A stretch of DNA of 64,000 nt from Plasmodium coatneyi. Its lineage: Eukaryota; Apicomplexa; Aconoidasida; Haemosporida; Plasmodiidae. A model generated the notes under the pieces. The model searched no databases and was not told where the DNA came from. It saw only the letters and a program-made list of their open reading frames with translations. Positions 55,495-64,000 of the stretch are shown here, one piece after another; the stretch's first letter is position 1, and every line of letters starts with the position of its first letter. The stretch spans positions 1,178,001 to 1,242,000 of the forward strand of contig NC_033562.1 of assembly GCF_001680005.1 (NCBI RefSeq), read 5' to 3'. The translations under genes and the position numbers were made by a program.

Positions 55495-58456
55495 ATGCCC
55501 AAGCTATCCTATTTGATACGAAAATGCAAAGGAAAGGATGGAGATAAAATAAGCGAACACGAAGAAGTGGACGTGTTTAGCATCCTAAACGAAGATAGCT
55601 CCTATTCATCGGATGGGGTGGACATAGATAGTCACATCGATGAGGAGTGGGCCGATGCCATCCTGGAGGATAACAAAAAAAATAAAAACCGACAGGGGAG
55701 TAACTCCAGTGAAACCAATGGAAGTAGTGCCAAGAAATTACCACATAGTCCGGACGGCAACTCAAAGGAGGGGTGTAAAAGTGGAAAGGATGACACGTCG
55801 AACGGAGAAGTAACTACCATCTCGGGGGAGGGAAATTTGGATAACATTGTGCTGTCCAAAAGGGCACACATATTCCACAGCCTCAAAATATTATACCCCA
55901 AGGGGGAAGGAAAAGGTGGTGAAAATGGGGGCGCAAACATTAGCGAGAAGGATAAAAGCAACGCCAAGTTCCAACAGAACGAAGGGATCAAAGACATAGA
56001 TGGTAAGGGCCCCCCCGGAGAGGAATGCCCAAAACAAAATAACAAAGTGAGGAACCCCCTGAAGAACACGTACAAAAATTTCACTTTGTACGAAAATAAA
56101 GTAAAACAAATGGAAAAAAAGAAGAAAAAAAAAAACGAAAAAAAAAAAGAAAAGTATGATATATTATATGGAAAATGTAGACTGTTCTCCTATATTGAGC
56201 CTCTACAACAGCATCCACATGTGTCTGAGCTGTACAACGATATCCTGCAAAGCATTAACCATTTTAACAAGCTAAATGTAAGAGAGGCGTATCATCATCT
56301 GAGGGATGTGTATTTGAAAAAGTACGCCACAGGGAGGGAGGTGAAGAAAAAACAATTCTTCGAAAATCGTTTTGTTAGCGAAATATTATATAGATACAAA
56401 ATGATGAATAAAATTGAACTCATATTTAATATGTACGTTAAAGACACAGGGGATGATTTTTTGAATTTTTCTGTTATTTCGAAAAGGGTTTACAAGAATT
56501 TTCTTTTTGACTATCTCATTGATCTGGTGGATGTGAATGGGATGCTCTGTTTTTCCAGGTACACGAACTGGCCAAGTGGAAGCAGTGACGACATTTCAGC
56601 CTCCCTCACGGTGCAGTCGTCTGAGGAGTTTGTGAGCGACGCGGAAGGAGTGGAAAGCGCGGCACGGGCGGGCAAGTCCCTGGAGAAGTGCCCTGAGAGA
56701 AGCCTATCCGATGGAAGTGACGGAGGTGAAGAATACAAGAACTGCGAAAAACGCTTCTCGAACACCCGAGATAACCGCCGTGGTAGGCGAGCTCGGAAGC
56801 GGGAGAGCAAGAGAAAAAACGCAGCGTCCAGATGCATAGAAAACAAATACATCGATTATAGACACTTTCATCTGGTCTATGATGAGGAAGATAATGAAGT
56901 ATTCTATTTCGTGACGAAAAAGGAGTTTAACTCGTTCAAGAGGATATATTCCAGGAAACTTGGTGAGGGTCTTCTCAGAGCAGAGGGGCAGGAAGAGGAG
57001 GACGACAAGGGGGAGACTCCCTCTGGGGAGGAACCAAGCTCGGACCAGTTCCAGACGGCTGAAGAGAGCGAAGAGGATAGTGGAAAGACGAGCGATTCAA
57101 ACAGTGAACCGAAGAGCGAACCGAAAAGCGAACCAACGAGCGAACCAAAGAGCGAAGCGGGGCGCAGAGCAAAGCAGCAGTCTACACGCAAAGAGAAAGC
57201 AAAAAAATCTGCGAACCAAAGTATGTGGAAACGTGAGGACGCTAACGCGGAGTCCACCCATAGCAAGATTGAAGAAAGAGAAAAAAGTGACCTGAACACG
57301 TTCATATATTTTTACGTGAATTTACTGATCCCTTCCAATTTTGTGTACGTCATTGCCGCCATGATTGAGAGTAACCTGTTCAAGTCGTGGATTCCCTTCT
57401 ACTCCTTCCCCTTTAAGTAGGTCACGCATTTATTGGGGGTAGTTTATTTCGAGGGTAATTCACTTCCCCGTGGAAGAAACCCCCCTCCCTCGGTGTGGCC
57501 ATTTTGCCATCGCGTAGAAGTGTGCTCTTTTTTCTTCCATATGCTGCACTTCCTGTTTATTTGCCTCCCCCATGTGTAGATTTGGAATCAGCGAATGCAA
57601 AACGTTGAAGCAGAGAGGAATGCTGGACAAAATTGTTTACACAAAAATTGCCATGCCGTGGATGATCAAGGACAGGTAGGAAATGCCCCCCTCTACGATC
57701 GGCTGACAGCTTTTGCAGAGTGGCCAAACACGTTACGTTTTGCTATGCTACGCTGTAAGAAGCTATTCCTCTCCCTTTATATTTTTCCTTTTAAAAAATG
57801 GCGAACTCTTCTTGTTGGCCCACGCAGATGCTTACTGATGGACGTATGGATATGCGAAGATCTCAAATTTTCGAAAGGCATCTTTTTATATGCCTCCAAT
57901 ATTCCGAAGAATTCTGAAAATATGGTATTTCGAAATGTGTGCAAAATGTAACGGCAGAAAAAAAAAAAAAAATTACGCAAAAGTATGTACACCTTCCTCC
58001 CCCCTTTTTACGCCTCCCCATTTTCAGACTAACCTCGTTTTGGACACGGACAGCTGCACGGAAATTGATATGGCGATCCACGCGTTTATCTCCCCCAGGA
58101 CTTCCGACGAGACCGTCGTCAAGTGCTACGTCGAAATATCACCCAACATGAATGTGAACGAGTTTTTTATTTCGTTCTTGACAAAGTAAGCACGGTGAAC
58201 TTATTGCCTGTGTGGGCGCAGCCCCCCCGAGCCAGGGCATATCACACCGCTTTACTGCTGCTCCCCCCCGCTCCACACTATGTCCCTTTTCACCACACAC
58301 TGCAGGGTTTTCATCAAGAGTTGCATATCCCACTTCGTCAACGCGTGTAAAAATTTCCAGTTCAACCAAGTGTACAACAGTGAGCTGCGCAAGAGCAGCT
58401 TATTTTACGATCGATTGCGGAAGGCAGCAGAGGAGTGTAAAATATATCACACATGA
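55495..58456 (+). CDS. Protein with C-terminal START-like lipid-binding domain
   Basis: Five exons: 55495-57416, 57580-57675, 57828-57924, 58028-58185, 58306-58456. GT-AG junctions keep the frame, giving 807 aa. The first 200 residues and a Ser/Glu/Lys-rich linker (about 365-590) are disordered. About residues 225-350 and 450-490 look ordered. The last 200 residues read like a START/SRPBCC domain: VNLLIPSNFVYVIAAMIES, FKSWIPFY (family W-D-like turn), IAMPWMIKDRCLLMDVW (the family K-x-P-W-P-x-x-x-R-D strand), TEIDMAIHAFISP, CYVEISPNMNVNEFFISFLTK and a C-terminal helix. START domains bind lipids or sterols in a closed pocket. Four short exons encode this part, so it is invisible in single ORFs. 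The assignment is from pattern only and the ligand is unknown. Confidence 0.8.
57103..57162. repeat. 12-bp tandem repeat encoding Ser-Glu-Pro-Lys
   Basis: Four clear 12-bp units plus a fifth partial one encode SEPK-type repeats in the disordered linker of the START-domain protein. Confidence 0.85.
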
Positions 58457-59478
58457 AGGAGGGAAGAACTCTTTGTTCACTTTTCAAATGATGAATATTC
58501 CTGCTCGTGGAAGGTCTGAACCAACATTCTGGTTAGGATTCATGCTTATCGATTTGCTAAGGGGGATGCCAATGTATGTTTGCCTGTGCTATTGCATGGT
58601 GGAATTTTTTGACCCCTCCACGTTTTGCAAAAAAAAAAAAAAAAAAAAGGACCCTTTTAAAGGTGCCTTCTTAAGAGTAGTACCCCGTTGCATGCATTCC
58701 AGCTTCGTGTAGATAATTTATCTCCGCAGCAGTGTGCTACAAATAAGGATGGCGTGAAGTCCTAGCCGTTTTATGCCCACGTTTTTTTTACGTAAATGTT
58801 CACATGTATTCATGTATGTATGTTCATACAGTGCACTGCCGCATCCATTTGTTAATTCACGGTTTCTCCTTCACGTAGCGCGATTGCGCGGATAAATTCG
58901 TGTAATAGGAATTTTTGCATAAAAAGGATGAAGTGTTCTCATTCCAACGCTTTATATTTTGTACCCACGCGTGCCCGTAACAAGAACTCGTTATGTAGCA
59001 TCGAATGCGCATGCACCGCCGACAAGTCAGTTTTAGAAATGAAAAATTAAGCTGATCGGACGTTGCAACGTCGAGGAGAAATAATCCCTACATGACGTTG
59101 AGCGTACCGTGTTGGGGAAAACTTATTCATGTGAAAAGGAAAAAGGGTGAAAAAATTGAAGAAATTAATCTGTGTACATTAACCCCCCTTATGTCGTTAA
59201 GAATGCAGCGGACTACACACAAAATTTGTTCCCCATTTAAGAGGTGCATACGATGATTAAACACGTCAGCATTTGCAACATTGGACACAGAACGTATGCA
59301 GACATATGTCGCTACAGATTTATGAGCGTTTTTCCCCCCTACCTCATATAAGGGAAAATGTTTTAGCGCATGCTTGTGCAGAATGACGTGCTTTGATCGG
59401 AAGGAGCTTTACTTTATTGGCGATACAACATTTGGGGGTCACCCCTTCTGAGGATTGTCGCCCCCCCCACGGGAGAAC
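58457..59478. other. Intergenic region upstream of helical-repeat gene
   Basis: 1 kb between two plus-strand genes, with an A run near 58630 and one TGCATGCA. Short ORFs look random. Confidence 0.75.
58689..58696. promoter_or_regulatory. TGCATGCA octamer, candidate ApiAP2 site
   Basis: A perfect palindrome 790 bp upstream of the next ATG, matching the known AP2 core. It could equally belong to the 3' flank of the START gene. Weak evidence. Confidence 0.25.
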
Positions 59479-59721
59479 ATGTTTAAGGTGGCCCCGTACG
59501 TCCCATACATTTACAAATGCTCAAATGGAAGCAACTTCTTCAAATTTTACAACCAAATAAAGACAAAGGGGTACTCCGATTTGCTTAATTTTGCCAAGGG
59601 CCTGTATCTCTTCTTGTGCAGGAATTGCCACAAAAATGGTGAGACGGAAGAGGGGGGGGAAAAAACATGGGAGCACACACACACATAGGTGTTGTTGTGT
59701 AGCTAGCTAAATTTGTAAAAA

Positions 59722-59753
<32 letters not shown>

Positions 59754-61851
59754 CCATTTTTTAGATGACCTGTTCATACATTTTTCGAAACAATTGTTCA
59801 GAGACATTCATGGGGAAATTTTCACACACAGGAACAAGAAAGACCTGTGCTTGCTAATGCTGTTGTATATGAAATGCAGAAAAAGGAGTAAATCGTTTAT
59901 ACTAGGGAAGGACATAATTAAACACATAAGTTTTGCAATCGAGGAAAATTTAGACCACTTCGATGAAGATGATCTCTCCACCGTTTTGACCTTCTTAAAC
60001 TGCACAGCGAATAACAAGTTGTACTCACCCCGGGGTATGGTAAAAAATGACGTAAGCGCCAGAATTACCAGACAGATTATTCAGCGAAGCGATAATTATT
60101 TGCACAATTTCAGGCAGACAAAAAATCTCTGCATACTGTACAGTTATTTGTGCAGAGAAAACATAAGCGTCAAATTACACAATAACATTTTGGGACGAAT
60201 TTTTAGCGATGTAGATCGCTGCGGGGACACTGATTTGACCAACATTGTATTTAACTTTTACTACATTAACAGCGTTTTTTTTAAAAATTTTTTAAACAAA
60301 ATAGGGGAAGTAGGTCATACTGAGAATGGTTCGCTTTGTGCCAGCGAAATAGAAAGTCTGAACGATAGCAGAACTGAGACGTGCAGGAGTGAGATCAAAC
60401 CGTTGACGAAAAAATGGGGTGAAGACTTATCCCCTCAGGAGGAACATTCCGGAGGTGGCACTTTCCACAGTGATGAGGTTGCACATCATTCGAACCCCGT
60501 TCATAAATGTGCCATGTTAGGACGTACGGTGGGACACACCCATTTTTCGCGAGAAGAACCCACCCATTATGTAACGTACGGAAATATATTCAACATGTAC
60601 AGCTGCAGCATCTTCCTGCATGGATTCATAAATCATTATAACAGCCTTTTTTTAAAAAGGCGGATAGGAAAATTGCTAGACCGATGCAACTTTATAGACA
60701 ACATTTGGAAAAACTGCAGACTGATGCATGTTTTTTACTACACACTTGAGTATTATATGAACACAGGGGTGAATCGCCAAATAAACGTAGACGACGTGGG
60801 GCGCATCCTAAGGAAGGGATACACTGATGAGGACGGTGCTGTTAAAATGAAGGAGGTAAAATTGTACAGCAACATATTTTGCGAGGATAACATAAAACTG
60901 TTGATTTATGTATACCAAGGTGGAGTGCGCTACTACGGACGTTACTTCGACGCGTGCAGGGCGTTTCTAGATAAGTACATACTAAATTTGCTTCAAGAGG
61001 AGGTTTCCAAGGATGATTGCATTGGAAGGAACACAACGAAAGGAACAACACGAATAAAGGACGATCATATTTACCTACTGTTGAGCGTTTTAAACCAAAT
61101 GAATGTGCAAAATGAGGCAACATTCGATCTACTAATGAGAAATTTTAAGCTAAATGGGAAGAGTTACTCCCTTAAGACAAGTCTCCTGATGCTGCAATTT
61201 TGCCACTCCCACGGGGGGGATGATCCATACAGGGAAATTTATACACACATGGGGAGAACCCTCCATTCGTTGATCAGCTTCGATAATGCCATCTTACCAA
61301 ATAACTTTGGAGTTTTATTTTTTCCCCCCTTTTTGGTGAAGGAAGAAATACGCAGAATGTACCTCTCTCTGTTTATAAAGAGCGTCAAATGGTATTTAAG
61401 AAGAAAGGAAAAAACACAAATGTATAGGTTAACTGATGAGCTGCTATACTTTGCCTTAAGTTACAACATACTGTGGAGAGACACTAATGCACATACACAT
61501 GGGGAGAATTTTTTAAAATATTTTAAATTAAAAGAATTAAAAAAGATCTATGAATTTATTCACGAATTTGAAAAAATAACGAAAAAAAATTCCTTCAAAT
61601 TAAAGAAAACAGGGACAAAAAAAAAAAAAAAAATTAACAGATTTTATTTTTACCTTGAAAAGGTACACACACAAAGGATTTTGAATTATGTTGAGATATG
61701 CTATCGGCAGAGTGGAAGTGCGTGCCTGAATTTTTTGAATTTTTTTTCCGTCTATAAGGCGTGCTCCCACGTGTATGTGGGCTACGGCGCGAAGTACCTT
61801 CCCCCATCCGTGACCCCTCAGATTGCGGTGTGCCACGGGCAGGGCGTGTAA
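59479..61851 (+). CDS. Helical-repeat protein, possibly organellar
   Basis: Two exons: 59479-59638 and 59765-61851 (GT-AG, phase 1), giving 748 aa. The first ATG is at 59479. The N-terminal 50 residues are rich in Lys, Tyr and Phe and nearly free of acids, as in some organelle-targeting sequences. The rest is alpha-helical with repeating segments: LDHFDEDDLSTVLTFLNCT, QTKNLCILYSYLCRENI, RCGDTDLTNIVFNFYYIN, DHIYLLLSVLNQMNVQNE and SYSLKTSLLMLQFCHS. The spacing and composition recall apicomplexan heptatricopeptide (HPR) or OPR-type repeats, found in mitochondrial RNA-binding proteins. No RAP domain is seen at the C-terminus. A disordered insert lies at about 185-250. An A17 coding tract near 61617 encodes a Lys run. 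Orphan status is the default; the HPR reading is inference. Its stop lies 36 bp from that of the converging carrier gene. Confidence 0.8.
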
Positions 61852-61887
61852 CAGACCAAACGGGACACCCTAACCCACCGCTTGTCA
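61852..61887. other. 36-bp convergent gap between two stop codons
   Basis: Only 36 bp separate the stop of the helical-repeat gene from that of the carrier gene. Each 3' UTR must run into the opposite coding sequence. Confidence 0.9.
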
Positions 61888-63496
61888 TTACAGCTTAACT
61901 CCCGCCTGCAACTTCCTCATGGCGTACTCGTATGCGAACCACGTGATCGACGTGGCAGGTATGGTCCTGAGGAGGTTCACGTAGATGCCTGCGGGTTGGA
62001 AGGGGACATAATGAAGTGGAAGTAACGCAAAGACGACGCTAAGATTACGCCATAATGACGCCATGATGACGCCACGATGCATTGTATCATGTGGTGATGC
62101 TGGCCCTACCTCGATAGAGGGACTTGAACCCATAGACCCTGACGTTGTACAGAATAAAGCTGCACGACTTTATGTGCTTCCTCTCGTTATTCAAATAATT
62201 TGTAGTTATCTCATTGTTGAGCGTTTGCATGCGGGTTCGCAAAACGAGAAAGGGGTAGCTAACAATTTGCGCGATGAAGGAGCTTGTGATACCAAAAAAA
62301 AGGAAGGACAGACAATTGACGTTTTTTACCCTATAGTTACAGTAGGCGCATTCTGACTTGTTCAGGGGACTTTCCTTTTGGTGCGTATAAATTGGATTAT
62401 TCCAGTGGGTGGATTTTTTCCTCAAATAGGACAACCCGTTTAGTAGGTTGTATTTGAGGAAAGTTTCTCCCCCTGCGATGTTACTACTGCTGCTATTACT
62501 ACTGTTACTACTATTACTGCTGCTGATGTCTACCGTTTGAGACGCATTCTTTTTCGCGTCTCGCCCCTCCGGTGCGTTGTGTTCACCAGAGTGATGCCCA
62601 CTTGGGATGCAGTGTGTGGAGTGAATATAATCCTTGTAGAGTGTAAAAAAAAGGTACTTCAAATAATCGTATATGCTCATGTTGCATCCCGAAAATAGAA
62701 TGACTCCGTAGATGTGCATGGAGAGTCCGTTGTAGAAATTCCTCCACTGTTCGTTCTTATAAATGTTGTAAAAACATTTGATAATTCCATTGTGGTCATT
62801 TTTGTTCGATACGATTAATCTCGTTTTTACTATTTCGAGGGGGTAAATGAACAACGCCGCTATGACCCCGCTGGAGCTTCCTATGATGAACCGAATGAAG
62901 AAGGGGATGTCGAGATTCTCCTGATCCTTCGCAAGGTTGACTGGACTCTCCCCACCACTGCTACTATGATCACCTCTGTAGTAGTTATACACGTTAACTT
63001 TTAAAAACTCATAGGAGTACATTTTTATGGACAGCTCCGGAATGATCTTCACGATATTCACGCAGTTCCCCCTGAAGAACCCACACACCATTCCATCCTT
63101 TTTTATTATTTTAAAAATTTCAGAAATTGGTAAATTGTTCGTTACCTGCATTATGTATTTTACCCTATCCAGCGGGGCTGTCACTGTCCTGGACATAATT
63201 CCAGCGAACGTGGAGCTCAAAATGCTGTTTATGGCGCTTTTCTTATCTATAAAAATGTTGTACTTTGGGGTGGCATCGTTTCTACTGGCGTTGGCGTTAC
63301 TAATGTGCGTGTCTTCCATATTGATGCGCGCTGCATCTTCGCCTTTGCAGGTGTTCCGCACGGGGTTTGTGCTGTGTGGGCCCTTTTCCCTCATCACCCC
63401 ACTCCGTGCGGAGGGGTCATTTGGCACCTCTTCATCATTTTTGCTGTCACTCATTTGGTCTGCCTTTTCACGGATGGTCTTTTCCTTCTTCCCCAT
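61888..63496 (-). CDS. Mitochondrial carrier, ATP-Mg/Pi (SCaMC)-like
   Basis: Two exons on the minus strand: 63496-62110 and 61988-61888 (GT-AG, phase 1), giving 495 aa. The first ATG is at 63496. Mitochondrial carriers have three repeats of about 100 residues. Repeat 1: GIMSRTVTAPLDRVKYIMQV, then FFRGNCVNIVKIIPELSIK. Repeat 2: FIYPLEIVKTRLIV. Repeat 3: SYPFLVLRTRMQT, then YRGIYVNLLRTIPATSI. The first two signatures are complete (PxD/ExxK). The third lacks the acid, as does the third repeat of ATP-Mg/Pi carriers (SLC25A24 group), which this gene resembles throughout. The N-terminal 90 residues show no EF-hand, so calcium control is unlikely. A long Ser/Asn-rich insert lies between repeats 2 and 3. 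An adenine-nucleotide or related substrate is inferred. Confidence 0.92.
62481..62526. repeat. Trinucleotide-rich repeat encoding Ser/Asn run
   Basis: Irregular gct, act and att triplets encode alternating Ser and Asn on the minus strand, inside the insert between carrier repeats 2 and 3. It is likely to vary in length. Confidence 0.8.
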
Positions 63497-64000
63497 GGAG
63501 TGCAAGCTGTTCTGTTTAACTGTTCTATCAAGCTTCTTCCTTCACGGGATTCATGTTCGAAACGTGTTGGCAATTGTTGCGATCATTTGGTTCGTTCGGT
63601 TTATGGCTCTTACTTTGTGATTCTGTTGCGTTGCCGTTTGGTTATTCTCTTTTTTTGTTACTTTTTCTTTTTCACTTTCTTAACTGCTCGGGGGGAGCAA
63701 ACCGCTTCGATTCATGGGCGTCGCGCAGGTGAAGTACGGAGAGAGAGACCTAGTGCCTACATGGGCAAGCGCAGACGGGCAGTTGTATGCATACACGCAT
63801 ATATATATACAACTGCATTCTGTGGTGGGAATATCGGGCAAACGCGCATAAGGCATATGCTACGCTGCGTAGTGCTACAATATGCCACGTTGTGCTATGC
63901 TATGTTGCGCTGCGCGTTGTGTTCTGCATTTATTCACGCGTTTGTTAATTTTTTTTTTTCTTTTTTTCCCAAATTGACGTATGCTTTATTTTTCCTTTCG
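63497..64000. other. Region upstream of the carrier gene
   Basis: About 500 bp to the right edge. It includes pyrimidine-rich stretches, an AT step tract (63796-63809) and many short tgc/gct repeats near 63860-63920. No gene was seen. Confidence 0.7.

Noticed and set aside
61864..61876. Telomere-like string CACCCTAACCC between two stop codons
   Set aside because: It occurs once and does not match the Plasmodium repeat GGGTTYA over more than one unit. No telomerase-RNA template of 1.5 repeats was seen in the large gaps when I scanned by eye.

Overview
The window is nuclear DNA of a malaria parasite. It most resembles the vivax/knowlesi/cynomolgi group of simian and human Plasmodium. Evidence: Plasmodium-type proteins with Asn/Lys/Glu-rich insertions, long single exons mixed with short GT-AG introns, apicomplexan-specific genes (SPM1, SET4), moderate GC in coding sequence, and A/T homopolymers of 20-41 bp that are almost all in noncoding DNA. 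The sequence alone does not separate the species. From memory and unverified, the gene order matches P. falciparum chromosome 9 around PF3D7_0908800 to PF3D7_0910200.

Layout, left to right: (1) the 5' part of a giant low-complexity protein on the minus strand that runs off the left edge (1-7612); (2) a 4 kb divergent intergenic region; (3) exportin-7 (+, six exons) followed by the SMYD-like SET-domain protein SET4 (+); (4) a minus-strand group: Ski2 RNA helicase, Sm D3 (three exons) and a RING-CH/FHA protein; (5) a 5 kb ORF-poor divergent region; (6) an unrecognised protein with a signal peptide (+, three exons); (7) subpellicular microtubule protein SPM1 (-) and an XRN2/RAT1-type 5'-3' exoribonuclease (-); (8) intron-rich PDCD5 (+) and protein O-fucosyltransferase 2 (+); (9) a multi-pass membrane protein (-); (10) a five-exon protein with a C-terminal START-like lipid-binding domain (+); (11) a helical-repeat protein, possibly organellar (+); (12) an ATP-Mg/Pi-type mitochondrial carrier (-), whose stop codon lies 36 bp from the stop of the converging gene.

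There is no operon logic; each gene is transcribed alone. Several neighbours work in RNA metabolism (Ski2, XRN2-type nuclease, Sm D3) or nuclear export (exportin-7), which may be chance. Fifteen protein genes are described, with exon boundaries worked out by hand from splice sites and reading-frame continuity. No tRNA, rRNA, CRISPR array, transposon or telomeric repeat was found.

The most interesting leads are: SET4 has lost both the GxG cofactor motif and the catalytic Tyr of its family; a START fold is hidden across four introns; a Cys-rich module of 11 cysteines sits inside the giant protein; the SPM1 repeat array is mirror-ordered with a recent 192 bp duplication; and the carrier looks like an EF-hand-free SCaMC.
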